Positions 41,560-52,724 of a DNA stretch of 64,000 nt are shown here, piece by piece (position 1 is the stretch's first letter; every line of letters starts with the position of its first letter). The translations under genes and the position numbers were made by a program. The stretch is from Phytophthora sp. 'mugwort'. Lineage: Eukaryota; Oomycota; Peronosporomycetes; Peronosporales; Peronosporaceae. The stretch spans positions 2,418,001 through 2,482,000 of the forward strand of contig JAUCEF010000002.1 in NCBI GenBank assembly GCA_033558025.1. Direction: 5' to 3'. Below the pieces are notes generated by a model. That model did not search any database. It saw only the letters and a program-made list of their open reading frames with translations, and was not told where the DNA came from.

Positions 41560-42480
41560 GGTAAGCGAATCGGGTCTTAATCATACTTTGACCGATCCCG
41601 CTACACCACAACAGAATGTCGGCGTTAAGTGTGAAGACTTGCGCCCTCGCACCAAGCCCGCTGCGTACTTTGCTCTGAAAAACGCGTCAATGACGTCACA
41701 CGGTTTATTGGAACAAAGGCCACTGCATTGTCGCGCCGTATTTATTCCAGGATATAATCGATCTCGTGACGCTCACCTCGATCCATAGGTAGACCAGAAG
41801 GCGGGCCATTGGAGACAACGCCTTGGTACTCCTTGAGCAAAGGATAGTACGGGTCCGAGAGGTCCTTCAGGATTGCCGACACACCGAGCCTGTTTAGTGT
41901 CCTCAAGAACGACCCCATCTATAAGAAAGGAGGAGTTCAGCTCCACTTCAGATAGTAAGATGGCTACTTCGGCTAACTCGTCCGCCTTCTAAGAATCGTC
42001 GAATTGAGCAAAATACATTTTGTCCAGCTCTAACAGAGCGTCTATTGCGGGTACAGCATCTAGATGATACCCCCCTCGGCTTCGCCGGTCACTCCATTTA
42101 CAAGTGTGTATAGCTGTTCGCTATCATCATCTACTCGAGACGCAGCGTGTGTAGGACAAAGCTTTAAGTCTCACAGTCGCCATGCGGCGTCGACTAGCGC
42201 CTCCTAGCGGAAGCCGTACGCGCCGTAGAGGCCAGCAAATTTACACTATCAGTATCGACAGGTGACTCCACCTCTTGTTGCTCCAAAGGAGCCTACCGAC
42301 ATCCGGCGAAGAACGTGCATGACTTGCACTCCCCACCCAGTGGGTTATGTACCGGCTCGTAGACGATCGAGCCATCGTTGGCAAACGCAGGTCATCACCG
42401 TCCTGGCGCTCACCTCTCAGCGGATTATGTACTGTATACGTGCGGCAGGCGGTGGCGTGAAGCGTTGAGAGCTGGAACGG
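41560..42480 (-). mobile_element. Gypsy-type LTR retrotransposon relic (pol fragment)
   Basis: Read on the minus strand, about 41880-41790 gives YYPLLKEYQGVVSNGPPSGL followed by a block like RGERHEID, the start of a Gypsy reverse transcriptase region. After a frame change, 41730-41600 gives CDVIDAFFRAKYAAGLVRG and then SSHLTPTFC. Upstream to about 42480 other broken pieces fit the region between protease and reverse transcriptase. Many stops and frameshifts are present and no LTR pair was identified. Clearly inactive. Confidence 0.7.
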
Positions 42481-43183
42481 TGTGCGTACTGACAGTTTTG
42501 TTAACTGCTAGAAAGTAAGAGATACCACACGTACAAGCATGCGGAACTTGGCGAGCAAGGTGATTTAACAGCGATGCCACGTTTGCATACCTCCAGAACC
42601 TTCTAGCGGACTACCCTAAGGACGAAGACTGCTGTCGCGTTGAGTTTGGGGGGAGCTATGCACCGTATGAGCTAGAAGGTGACGATATCAACGATAGAGA
42701 CGATATATATATATGGTTGCTGCCGACCAGACGCTGGAAACCTCCACAAAAAATTGAAAGGAACGAGTGGTGCAGTTTTTTGTTAGCGCAGATGCGATGA
42801 GGGTGGGATCAAAAACGATGCAGGGGCTTCGAACAATGCAGCGAGCGTTCAGAGAGGAGTTGAGGGCCGCAAACGGAGAAGATAAGAAAAGGAGCAGAAG
42901 TCGCTGCTGGACTTCTTCGACAGATCTGTTGCAAATGGAACATTCCGATAGTTAATCAGCTCCATATAGTGATCTTCCTGCATTTGATACTACAAACTAG
43001 AAATGGAGAGGTCAATAATAGGCGATATACCTTATCTGGAGTGTATCATAATTTGGTATATTGGATTGTCGGTATGCCTTATCATTTGGTCGTCATACGC
43101 ATGGTTAGCATTTTTGTTACTGTTGTATTTCAAACTGTCGAAGCGGTCGCGCAAGGTTTTGTATTATACTGTTTACCGGCTCG
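42481..43183. other. Stretch without an assignable gene
   Basis: Contains a short (AT)n run near 42704-42714 and AT-rich DNA to 43180. No supported coding region. The right part is the 3' flank of the RCC1-type gene. Confidence 0.45.
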
Positions 43184-46100
43184 TTACTCCAGCGCAGGAA
43201 TATTGTAGAGAAAGCTCACCCTATTTGGCTCTGGCATTGGATCTGCCGTCCCCTCCTCCGTAAACTCTTGCCCGTTTAGTGACAACGAGACGTGCACCAA
43301 CTCGTCCGCATTAATCGGCAGATGAGGGAGCATAAACTCGGCCGTGTGAGCTTCCTCGTCAATCTCCACTGGTATCACCTAAAGCAAGCACAAAATACAG
43401 TTACGAAGTCGGCAGCAACAACGAAAGTTGGTGCCAGCGAACGTACCAATGAAAGTTTAGACTCGGCAGTTTCTAGCCTCACACACGCTGCTGATGATGC
43501 GATCACTTTGTCTACCGCCAGCACCATTTTGGTACCAGGTTGAGCTTCTTGAGGGGAAATGCCGTTCATTTCCGGGGCCGCACAATACATGAAACGAAGT
43601 CCTGCCTCTGTGAAGTGTTCGCCGTCTAATGATACAAAAACCGTCACTTCTTCACGCATACCGATGATCATACCTTCTATCATAGCAGCGGAAGAAATAG
43701 GGAACGGTAAGACTGGAGTCCGAAACACTACTCGTCGGGTGTTTGAGTTCACTTCGCTATATCTAGCAGATTCATCCGGTCGTAAGCAAATTGCAGGCAC
43801 CACGACGCTGCTTTCTCTCCACTGGAGCTTAACTGTAGCATCTTGCGAGTCAAAGTGGAAGAAGTCGCCAGCTACGGACACTTGTGTCCCACCCGTGACC
43901 ATGCCGACGGTAGGGAATAGACTTAACAAACGTCCGAGAGTAAACCCACCGAACACTTGTGCTGCGGTTACGGAGCTTCTACCTCCGAGTTGTAACTGAG
44001 CCGGTAGAAAAGTTCGTCCAGAATTCATAGAGACTCGTAATTGTGTCATAAAGCCTGTCTTAGTGTATGACTTCCACCATTCAGCAGATAGACTTTGTGT
44101 TTTGGAATTTTTGGTGTGTGTGCACCACTCGGTCATAACTGGGATCGTACACGTTATGACGTTACCTTCCACTCTATCGATAGAGAGAGAAGCTGAAGCG
44201 TTTGGGGTGTTCAGAGTTTCCGTCATATCATTTCCAGGAGGGACGTAGACGATGGTCACCAAGAGCTGAGCAACTTCTGGAGGAAGAAGGTTTTGCAGCT
44301 CTAGAGTGATTGTTTGTGGCAGATCCGTCGTGAGAAACGAGTTGGGGCTAACACGGACGAGTTGTGCGTCGTGGACCCATACAACATGAGGCAAAACTGG
44401 TTGTGAGTCCTCTTGTTTGTGTTGCAAGTGGCTGTTATGCTCAACCAAATGTTCCTCATCTTCGTCTGCAGTATCCTTTTGTCTTGTAAGCGATGGATCC
44501 ACACACACTGGCGCAAACATGAGACCTCCATCGTACGAGATTTCCAGCCTGAATGGCGTAAGACCCTCTCCGTTGGTCGGAAAAGCAGGCAATACCAGTC
44601 GTAGCAGTCTCCCGGTCATATCAGACGGATCGTGCTCCGTCTTCTCTTCGTCTACGCTTTCCGGGCGTTCGTCGAAGACTCCAGCAGCTGAGGCGGCAAC
44701 CTCAGCATTTTTTTTTTTCATTATAACAACCTGCTCACTGCTCCCATCAACACAGCAGCGTATGAACCGAACAACCGGACGCTGACATATCTCTGGAAGA
44801 TTCCCGCATAGTGACAGTGTAAGTTCCTCTCCACCTTCATATCGAGCATCATATACTGACACAAGTGCAACCTGAGGACGCTTAAACACAGTGAATCTCC
44901 GTCCATTCGACGTAAACTGTTTCCCATTCATCGACACCTCAACAGCGTACTCCCCAGACAATCGGAACTTCGGTACCTGGCACACAATTTCTCCTCGGGT
45001 CTCGCTGAACGTGCCAAGTGTGCCACGTAATAATCTCCCATCCGTCAGCGGTACAAAACGCACTGTCACGTTATCGCTCGACCAAAATCCACTACCGCAT
45101 ATCCGTAATTCGTAGCCACCCGTGTGCTCTCCACAGATTGGGATAACTTCCGAGATAAATGTCGGAGCAAATGCGAAGAGATTGCGATGTGTACACACGA
45201 CAGATCCGACAACAATATGCCGTAGAGAATCTATACGTCGTGGCACAAACTCGCAGTCCTGACAGTGTAGATTGTCAAGGTTCATTCCGTGGCCCAATTT
45301 CCCGTGACTCCCATTTCCCCAAGTATAAAGCTCGTGCTCCGTCGTAATTGCAGCTGAGTAGCATCCTCCAGCATAAACTTTTGCCCATGTGATGGAATTA
45401 TCACAAACGACAGGATTGGGAAAGGTTTTGGCACCTTTGACTTGAGCTTCCCCTCTTCCAGCTTCCACCCCGTGGCCGAGCTGTCCAAAGGTGTTGAGTC
45501 CCCATGAATACATTTCACCTGCGCTTGTGATTGCCAAAAGATGGTCAGAGCCACATGCTATGTCCACGAAAGGTTCTCCATTAGAACCTTTTTCCAATAT
45601 CAAGTTGACTGAGTTTTTAGGAGTATTCGAGACTGGTCGAAGCGAACTACCACCGAGAAGATAGATGCTCCCATCAGTAAGCAGTACCACAGTGAAAGTA
45701 TCCCCACAACAGGCAGATACAACGCGGGGTTTGCCTAAAAAGAAACTCACATATTTCGGCCACGCACAAACGCCGTGAAGCACGGTATTGACCTCTTTTG
45801 GAAGTGTCGTGAACATGTGACCGAGTTGTCCCTCGAAATTCCGACCCCATGTGTAGATATCTCCATTGTTTGTGATCGCAACCGAGTGGTGTTTGCCACA
45901 AGATACCTGAGTGAAGAAGAGCTCTGACGCTGTTATGACTCGATGAGGAATCCCTGTAGCAGTAGCTTTAAATGATATGCCATGCTTGTGGCCGAGCTCA
46001 CTATTGGGCAGCACTATGCCCGGTCGACCCCACGAGAAAAGCTGGCCGTCCAGTGAGAGTGCAACACGATGGTTCTTCCCAACTGCGACGTGGTGGATCT

Positions 46101-46398
46101 TGACATCTTTCAATCCTTTAGATATTAATTGACTCTCAGCTGTGTCGTATTCCGATCGGCTGAGAGGCCACTCGAGTTCCCAATTGTCGACCAACGCCGC
46201 GAAACGATCATAAGCGCCGCAGATTCCCCGCATCTTGCGACCCAACACACTGTCCACGACTGTAATTTTACCCCCAGTTTGCTCGCCGAAGACGTACATG
46301 ATCCCTAAGTTGCCTTCCATCCCATGCGGAGCCGCTGTAGCTCTTGGTGGATTATTGGACGAGCTCATACTCGCTGACGACTCGTTCTTGTGGCTCAT
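43184..46398 (-). CDS. RCC1-repeat and IPT/TIG-domain protein
   Basis: Two exons, 46398-43447 and 43378-43184 (donor GTACGT, acceptor TTTAG, phase 0), give about 1048 residues. The N-terminal 400 residues hold RCC1-type beta-propeller repeats: GKNHRVALSLDGQLFSWGR, CGKHHSVAITNNGDIYTWGR, CGDTFTVVLLTDGSIYLLGG, CGSDHLLAITSAGEMYSWG and TTEHELYTWGNGSHGKLGHG. From about residue 420 onward there are several immunoglobulin-like IPT/TIG units (RICGSGFWSSDNVTVRFV, VSVAGDFFHFDSQDATVKL), the last completed by exon 2. No signal peptide or membrane helix. The frame continues upstream without an ATG, so the start is set at MSHKNESS; a second Met follows ten residues later. RCC1 propellers often serve small-GTPase exchange or protein binding. 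The specific role here is unknown. Confidence 0.88.
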
Positions 46399-46624
46399 AC
46401 AGACAGAAAGTTGAGGTAGTTTCGCGGACACAACCAGAATAAACGGCAAGAAACGGCTACTGCCAAGAGAACTCCGCTTCTAAGACACATATCATACAAA
46501 TCAACTTGTATCTCTCAGTCTAGACACGGATAGGCACTACGCGGAGCTTGTACATGTAGCGCAACGTGATGTAGCCATGTTCAAGATGGCTACACTTTTA
46601 TTTTGCTGACTTCCTGTCGTTCAG

Positions 46625-46629
46625 CCAAT
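46625..46629 (+). promoter_or_regulatory. CCAAT box upstream of the astacin gene
   Basis: CCAAT within AGCCAATCAGAG, about 52 bp before the ATG at 46681. This is the standard extended CCAAT context. Function not tested. Confidence 0.4.
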
Positions 46630-46680
46630 CAGAGCTGACTAGTCAGTCCGTCCCAGTCTCCATTAACACAGGACCGCCAA

Positions 46681-47970
46681 ATGCTGCTCCTTCCGACGTT
46701 GTTTCTGCTGTCTTCGGCCGCATCTTCATGGGCGCGACCAGCCGCTTGCAACATCGACGGCGTCCACATTGATCATGGCAGTGCCAGGTACTTAGTTGGT
46801 CGCGCGCATCGACCCGGCAGCATCTACGCGCGGTGTCTCTACGGAGCTGCCACCTGCTTTGAGGACCGCGGTTTGGTGGACGCGCCGCAGTGGATTAACA
46901 GCCGAGCGGTGGACTGTTTTGAGGCCTCAGAGCGTCGCCGACTGGGTGTGGCCATCATCCTAGAGGAGGACGTCTGGCCTGATCACATTGTGTGGTACCG
47001 TATCAACGGCTCTTTCTCCGACTACGAGCTCGAGGTCATCAACACGGCTGTGGATCTCTATAGTAAAGCAGAAGTGAATGTGACATTGCAAGAGTGCGAG
47101 CCAGTTTCCAGGTGCAACGGCAAGTACGTTAGTATCGAGCAGAATGAAGACGCGTGCTACGGCATGGTCGGATACGTCAACGACGGCAAGCCGCAGATCA
47201 TGAACCTCGGCGAGAGCTGCTTCGCCGGAGGCCCTGGCAATGTCGTCCATGAGATTGGCCACGCATTGGGGCTCTACCATGAACATACGCATCCCGATAG
47301 AGAGGTTATTGTGCTGACGGACCATAACCTGCCTGTGTCGGCTGAAAACTATGCTAAAATGACGAACAAGGAGGCGACGTTGAAGCCGTATGACCCCAAG
47401 TCCATCATGCACTACGGTCGCTCAGCAGGACTCTGCTTTCCAAAGGCACAATACCCACTCAAGTCGTTTTGCGATGTGGAACTGGTCAAGAACTGCATTC
47501 AACCGGTAAAGCAGCACTGCAATTCTAGTAGGGATTCCGAGATCGGAACACGCGCCGTGCTTAGTGCCGGTGATATTTACACTCTTCGAGCCATCTACGG
47601 CTATAAGGACAACGGGGCGGTGCGTGATGTGAACATACCTAGTGTAGCATCGTCGACCGCCGGTAGTGTCGCCGCTCCAGACGCCATGTCCGACATGGTC
47701 AAACACACGTCGAAGCCGTCAAAAGCCAGTACGCCATCGGAAACAGGACCGTCAGAAGTGAAACAAACGTTTGCCTCGACTACAGACTTCGAATCTTCAG
47801 CTTCAGACTACAAACCGGGGGATGTTCATGGCGAAAGCAGCGGTGCAGATGGATCTGTGGCAGAGTTACTGGAATGGTGGGAAAACTTGGAAAATACTAT
47901 CCAACTCCAAAAGAAAAAGTCGAGTGCTTCCTCAAAGAGATCCCTTACCTCAGAGTTCCCACAGAACTAG
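46681..47970 (+). CDS. Secreted astacin-type zinc metalloprotease (M12A)
   Basis: One frame of 429 residues. Signal peptide at residues 1-19 (LLLPTLFLLSSAASSWA). A Cys-rich N-terminal segment (residues 23-80) precedes the protease domain, which starts near RRLGVAIILEEDVWPDHIVW. The zinc-binding helix HEIGHALGLYHEHTHPDR lies at residues 190-207. The Met-turn SIMHYG (Met 243) has the Tyr ligand two residues on. The domain ends near LSAGDIYTLRAIYGY. The C-terminal 110 residues are Ser/Thr-rich and disordered, ending in a Lys/Ser-rich helix; no CUB or EGF domain follows. All active-site residues are intact. Astacins cleave extracellular proteins; substrate and role in the oomycete are unknown. 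Convergent with the HAD phosphatase gene, 134 bp apart. Confidence 0.92.
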   Translation: MLLLPTLFLLSSAASSWARPAACNIDGVHIDHGSARYLVGRAHRPGSIYARCLYGAATCFEDRGLVDAPQWINSRAVDCFEASERRRLGVAIILEEDVWPDHIVWYRINGSFSDYELEVINTAVDLYSKAEVNVTLQECEPVSRCNGKYVSIEQNEDACYGMVGYVNDGKPQIMNLGESCFAGGPGNVVHEIGHALGLYHEHTHPDREVIVLTDHNLPVSAENYAKMTNKEATLKPYDPKSIMHYGRSAGLCFPKAQYPLKSFCDVELVKNCIQPVKQHCNSSRDSEIGTRAVLSAGDIYTLRAIYGYKDNGAVRDVNIPSVASSTAGSVAAPDAMSDMVKHTSKPSKASTPSETGPSEVKQTFASTTDFESSASDYKPGDVHGESSGADGSVAELLEWWENLENTIQLQKKKSSASSKRSLTSEFPQN

Positions 47971-48104
47971 AACTGGATACAGCGTGCGATGGTCAGGTGC
48001 TTATAAATGTATTAGCTGTTGAGTGGTACATTGTTTTCCTTTTCTCTAAAGCAACTTTGTTATCAAGTCAAAAAAGTAGAGTCCAGAAGTTGATACGTCA
48101 TATT

Positions 48105-49457
48105 TTACAAGTCAATAAACTGGTACTGAGCGCAGCCGTTGTACGAGGCGACGGCTGACTTGTACGTGGTGCCGTCCTTAGTACTGAAACCCGTCGTGAT
48201 CCACGTGCCGATGACCTGGTCCTGTCCCTGTAGCAAGTACGCATTCTTCGTGCTCGGCTCCGTAGTACCAAAGTACTCGCAAGCCTTGACGTAGAATCCA
48301 TTGATGCACGTAGAATTACCCTTGAGGCGGTTGTTAGTGTCGACAACACCGTCACGAACCGTTTCCATCATCTCACAGTCACCATCCGAGTCACCCGACG
48401 AATAGATAGGAGGAGCACCTTGATGGAGCGGCTTGAGGATGCTAGTGACGATCTTGGCCTTGCCGGGACCCCACGTGATCGGGTAATCCTCCACGAGCTC
48501 AGCAGTGAACAACCCGGCGTCGTCGGTATTAAAGCGGACGCCGTATACATTGTCGTTCGGTACCATGTTGCCCAATCCAAAGAGGTTGCCAGCTTCAGCA
48601 GCGTAAAGCTGTGGCGAGGCACTGATGATGTACACGTCGACATTAGCAGCACGAAGAGCGCGCATGGTCGACTCTTGGCCATTGAAGAAGCGCAGACCTT
48701 TGGTATACGAACCCTCCACCTCGAGACCACCTGACGACGTGTAAGTAGGGGCTTCGAGAGCCTGGCCCAGATTCCACCGTATACTAGAACGGATAAGAGT
48801 TTTGATCTCGTCCTTCGTCATACCGACGAGTAGATGCGGAAATACCGTCATAGCGATGGTCATAGCACAGTCTGCGTGGTCGTCACCACCGTCCATAGCC
48901 TCGAGGCCGTACAGCAGGAACGCGAACTTGGCTCGGAAGTTCTCGTACTCCTTCGTCTCCTTGATCTCGCCCAGCGTGACGTTCGTCGCCGTGGCATTAA
49001 CGGTCAGATTGTATGTCGGAGCGACGTAGGCGTCATATAGCACCTTGTAGTCCTTAGCGGTCTCAGTAAGGGCCATGGCCAATGTGACGTCTGTGCCGTT
49101 AACATCCTGACCGAGCACTGAGTTAGTGCCGTTAACGAGGCAGATGTCGCTGCTGCTGGCATTGTAGCCCAGTGAAAAGATGGACTCGAAATTCTCCGGG
49201 GCGAAGCGGAAATTGAGATTGTCCACCTGGTAGAACACCGACGTGTACGAGATGTCGCCGAACATGCACGTGTTATCCCAATCAAAGACGGCGTAGGCCT
49301 CGCCGTCCCCACGGACGACACTCACGTTGGCCAGCAGGTTACCGACCACCTCGTTGTTGTAGTCCGGGGCTTCGGCGGTGAGGAACATGTTGGCAGCCTT
49401 GATGGTCGTAGTCAGTAGAGCAACAGACAGCGTCGCGGCGGCGAGGACACGGGCCAT
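48105..49457 (-). CDS. Secreted HAD-superfamily phosphatase
   Basis: One frame of 450 residues. Signal peptide at residues 1-22 (LAAATLSVALLTTTIKA). HAD motif I is FDWDNTCMFGD (Asp 59 and Asp 61, nucleophile and acid/base). Motif II appears as VDVYIISASP, a Lys for motif III is available in GPGKAKIV, and motif IV is SGDSDGDCEMM. A helical cap of about 200 residues sits between motifs I and II. Many N-glycosylation sequons (NVS, NGT, NAS, NLT) agree with secretion. The layout resembles secreted phosphorylcholine/phosphoserine-type phosphatases; the substrate cannot be told from sequence. An initiator-like TTTCATTCC is present about 60 nt upstream. Confidence 0.86.
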   Translation of the reverse strand: MARVLAAATLSVALLTTTIKAANMFLTAEAPDYNNEVVGNLLANVSVVRGDGEAYAVFDWDNTCMFGDISYTSVFYQVDNLNFRFAPENFESIFSLGYNASSSDICLVNGTNSVLGQDVNGTDVTLAMALTETAKDYKVLYDAYVAPTYNLTVNATATNVTLGEIKETKEYENFRAKFAFLLYGLEAMDGGDDHADCAMTIAMTVFPHLLVGMTKDEIKTLIRSSIRWNLGQALEAPTYTSSGGLEVEGSYTKGLRFFNGQESTMRALRAANVDVYIISASPQLYAAEAGNLFGLGNMVPNDNVYGVRFNTDDAGLFTAELVEDYPITWGPGKAKIVTSILKPLHQGAPPIYSSGDSDGDCEMMETVRDGVVDTNNRLKGNSTCINGFYVKACEYFGTTEPSTKNAYLLQGQDQVIGTWITTGFSTKDGTTYKSAVASYNGCAQYQFIDL

Positions 49458-49509
49458 GGTGGGCGAAGAGAGTTAGCAAAGGGGGTCTACTGTCCGTGTC
49501 GAGGCAAGT

Positions 49510-49525
49510 CCGGGAATGAAAGGCT
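49510..49525 (-). promoter_or_regulatory. Initiator-like core promoter of the HAD phosphatase gene
   Basis: On the minus strand the sequence reads GCCTTTCATTCCCGG. TCATTCC fits the oomycete initiator core (TCATTYY). It lies about 55-65 nt upstream of the ATG at 49457, but the downstream CAWTTT part of the consensus is missing. Confidence 0.45.
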
Positions 49526-51105
49526 TTGACGCTCCCTCATGGGGCGACAACGTTCCCCATGTGGGATTTGACGGACAGGATGTGGTGAATTCACGGTTTA
49601 GACTCTCAGCTATTCAATGCATGGGGGGCTATGAATCTCGGCTGGTGGTTGGCTGCACAGTAACTCTTTTTTAACACACACCACTGGTCTCTGGGCGGTA
49701 AATATCCTCAAACACGGCGCATCCGCTCCGCATCTTTTGCTCAAACACGCAACACATTTTGCACGACTATAGCAGCCTTCTATTAGAAGGTGTACTGTAC
49801 CTCAATATGAATCCCTATTCTGGAATACACGCTGAACAGGAATGAAAACACGGCTTCCCATGACCAGCAGTTTACAAGCCAAAGTAGTTGATTCCGTCTC
49901 ACCCTTTGAACGTAATAGATAACTAAATGGAATACAAATACACCAAAACTTCCAGTCTTGGGGTGCAATCTACTCCCTCCCAGTATAAAAAAAAACTTTT
50001 GTGCAGGATGTCCGAAAGAGGTCCAACAGGGTTGCTTCCTGCATAGTAATAGCCCCCCTCGCGCTCTCGTAGTTGTCGCTATCTCACGAAGCAGCGCAAA
50101 TGAGAAGCCTTGCAATCCACTTGAGGTGATCTTGTATGTATTCACTATCAAGCTCGGCATCAGGAGGGAACGATTCCCTGCTGTACGCCTTCCGACGTAT
50201 CCATAATCCCGTTATCGTCGCCATCGTAGAAAATTTTCGTCAGTGGGCTCGTCTATCGATGTCTCCTCTGGTAGATTGAGAAGATCCGTCATTGACATCG
50301 GGTTTAAGGCATGGATTCGCGAGAGCACGGTCATACGGCGAGTTATGCAAAAGAAGGGCTGCCAGGACACACATGATAACAAGTACCAAATAGGTACATG
50401 TACCATTCCAGTAGACCGCTAGCCGGAAATATCCTAAAGGAGGGATAAATATTGTCCCGGCCACCAAACCCTGGACGGACTTCTCCACAAATTTATGTTC
50501 ATTTCCCGTTATAAAGTCTATAACGATATTTAGATAAAGGGGTTAAATCTCGTACAGATTCCGATTTTGTGATCTGTTTTTGTGTATCTTGTTGCGGGAG
50601 CATTTGTGCGTGTAGAAGAACGGGGAGTCAGGAAAAGAAGTAGAAAGGAAAAAGTGAGATTTATTATGTAAGTGGAGCAGTAAGCTAGTCTTGCTGCTCA
50701 CATAGTTTTTGTATGGGTAGTCAAACATCCAGTGTAGGAGTGCAACTTTTTTTTAGTATTATATTATAGTCATCAGCATCGTGTCGCTTCACAATAAGAT
50801 TGTAGAGGGCTCGGTGCCTGAACTCTGTGACGAGCCCTAACCTAGACAGCCTCCCTGGCTCGGCATCAGGGAGCATCATTGGTTTAAAAGAATGACCTCT
50901 TCTTATTGGCCTGTGAAAACCCCGTCAAAACTGTTCCGTCAGTTCTCGAAAGTGAAGCTTTTCCCAGAATGAGTAGCGATTTACCCCAATCGTCTCAAAA
51001 CAAGTAGCTGTCCCAAAACGAGTAGTTGGGGTACACCACACTGGTACAGAGTTGGGGTTTACGACATTTGTCGTTGCGGTCTTAGGACGGAAGAGGTTCT
51101 AGCAC
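49526..51105. other. Intergenic stretch between the HAD gene and the MULE relic
   Basis: No gene supported. A minus-strand frame at 50240-50488 (82 codons) contains a hydrophobic helix (YLVLVIMCVLAALLLHN) and overlaps another frame at 50212-50406. Codon content is weak and no homologue comes to mind. The right part (50960-51060) is presumably MULE flank, but terminal inverted repeats were not identified. Confidence 0.4.
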
Positions 51106-51112
51106 TATAAAT
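51106..51112 (+). promoter_or_regulatory. TATA-like box of the MULE relic
   Basis: TATAAAT, 127 bp upstream of the transposase ATG at 51239, in a pyrimidine-rich 5' leader. Weak but correctly placed. Confidence 0.4.
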
Positions 51113-51238
51113 GCAATGTCGGACTGCCGACACACAGCTCACAAGTAAACCCAGCCCACTCTTTTTCAAGTCGTGACAGTATTCTTGCTTTTGTAACTAA
51201 CACTATACTTTCAGCTTTCAGCTCGCTTTCCTGATATC

Positions 51239-52378
51239 ATGGCGTCAAGTCGCGCTCTCGTGGACCTTGTCGGTGAATACGGCACGTCCAAGTTGACAAC
51301 GGGCATGCGCTTCAGATCCGGTACAAATGTCACCTACTTCATGCAGGATTACACGTATAACGCCAACACGCGCTGTCTAGTTAAAAGCAGTGGCCCAATG
51401 AAGAAGTACAGTTGGAGTGACGCCGCCAGTGCCAAGGGCAAGAATGCTTTATCCAATAGCAGCGGGGAAGAGCGGTCCCAGTGCAGCGAGTTATGCTATT
51501 ATATGCACAGCGCATGTGGTTGGGAGGTACGAGTCTCGATTAAGAGAGAGAGAGAGAGATGTGTCTAAACGGCTTTGGGTCTCGTTCATAAATGACGTGC
51601 ATAGCGACTTGTGCACGTCTACTGCCAAACCTACTCAGCGTCAGCTCACGAAACTAGCTATTCTTCGAGCTGCTGTGTTGGGCGATCGCAATGTCAAGCG
51701 CAAGGCTATGGTGGCTATGCTTCAGTCTCGCGATGGTCTTAACTTGCGGTTTAGCTGATCTATGCTGTATCGAACAGCATAGATCTGCTAAGACGACATT
51801 GTGGCCTCTGCTGACGGAGATTAGGAGAGTCATTTCGTCGTCTCCCTTTATGCTGTCCGATATACGTGACTCAAACCCTGGAACAACAGTGCAATTGGAT
51901 GTGGATCAACACCGACGGTTCCTTCGGGGATTTATTGCATTTGGCGTGAACGTACAGTGCCAGTCATGATTGCTGCCATTACTAGGCTTTGATGGTGCGC
52001 ACTTGAAGCACCCCAAGTACAATGGAGTTGTACTTTCGTTTCTGGGGCGGGGCGGCAACAACCAGAACATTACATTAGCTACGGCATTGGTAAATGCTGA
52101 AGCTGAAGCCGGACGCACTAAAAATGCAGCACCCGGTGCAGATGGCGTTGAATGCCAGAATAGTGGATGCACTGGTAATGCAAATGGAGTTGCCCAGTTG
52201 AATGCAACCGTGGTCTGGAGTGGTTCTTTCGACAACGACGAATTAGAATTGGAATCCAGTGAGGATGAGTGTGAGTGCTGTCAATTTGCTGCAACGCGTG
52301 CTGTCCCTATGTTTAAATGGCGTACATCAAACTTCGTTGAAAGCGATAACAACGCATTGATACAGAATGGTCCAAGCT
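51239..52378 (+). mobile_element. Mutator-like (MULE) transposase relic
   Basis: The plus strand carries a decayed MuDR-type transposase. The N-terminal piece at 51239-51568 (SGTNVTYFMQDYTYNANTRC) precedes a Cys-rich zinc-binding part, and an (AG)n run at 51541-51559 falls where the frame is lost. In another frame TAKPTQRQLTKLAILRA follows. Around 51970-52100 comes the catalytic core signature PLLGFDGAHLKHPKYNGVVL, then GGNNQNITLATALVNAE. The last part includes FKWRTSNFVESDNNALIQNG, typical of the family's C-terminal third. In-frame stops and missing middle segments mean no functional enzyme. Confidence 0.8.
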
Positions 52379-52646
52379 AGAATGCGTTTTTCGCGTTCCT
52401 GGCGCTCCTGTGGAGTCTTGGAGCGATTTGAGTAGTGTTTTACATCCCGCCCATTTTTTTATAATTCCATCTGGATGTGCTAAAACAATGTTTAGCCCAT
52501 GAATTAGCAAAGGGATAAAACCCTATATAATTAAGGTAGCCCCTATCGATAGCCAATATGCAACGGGACATATTTTTTGTTCTCAAAAGGTCTTGATAGC
52601 GAAATATTTAAAGGTGCATCATGTTGTGAATATAAGGAATCAATAT
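52379..52646. other. Border zone between MULE relic and viral element
   Basis: Composition shifts here from host-like to AT-rich around 52440-52520. No gene, target-site duplication or terminal repeat could be pinned down. TATATAA near 52524 is the first element-like promoter sequence. Confidence 0.4.
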
Positions 52647-52713
52647 TGATTTATCCAACTATCAGGATAAAAGAAACATAAAGACGTTCCATCCTGATAG
52701 ATAAATATTAAGG
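52647..52713. repeat. Hairpin at the left side of the viral element
   Basis: CTATCAGGAT (52659-52668) pairs with ATCCTGATAG (52691-52700) around a 22-nt loop. Pairing extends imperfectly outward through TTTATC and AATATT on the left and GATAAATATT on the right. Near the presumed left border of the element and before its first gene. Confidence 0.7.
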
Positions 52714-52724
52714 TATAACACATA

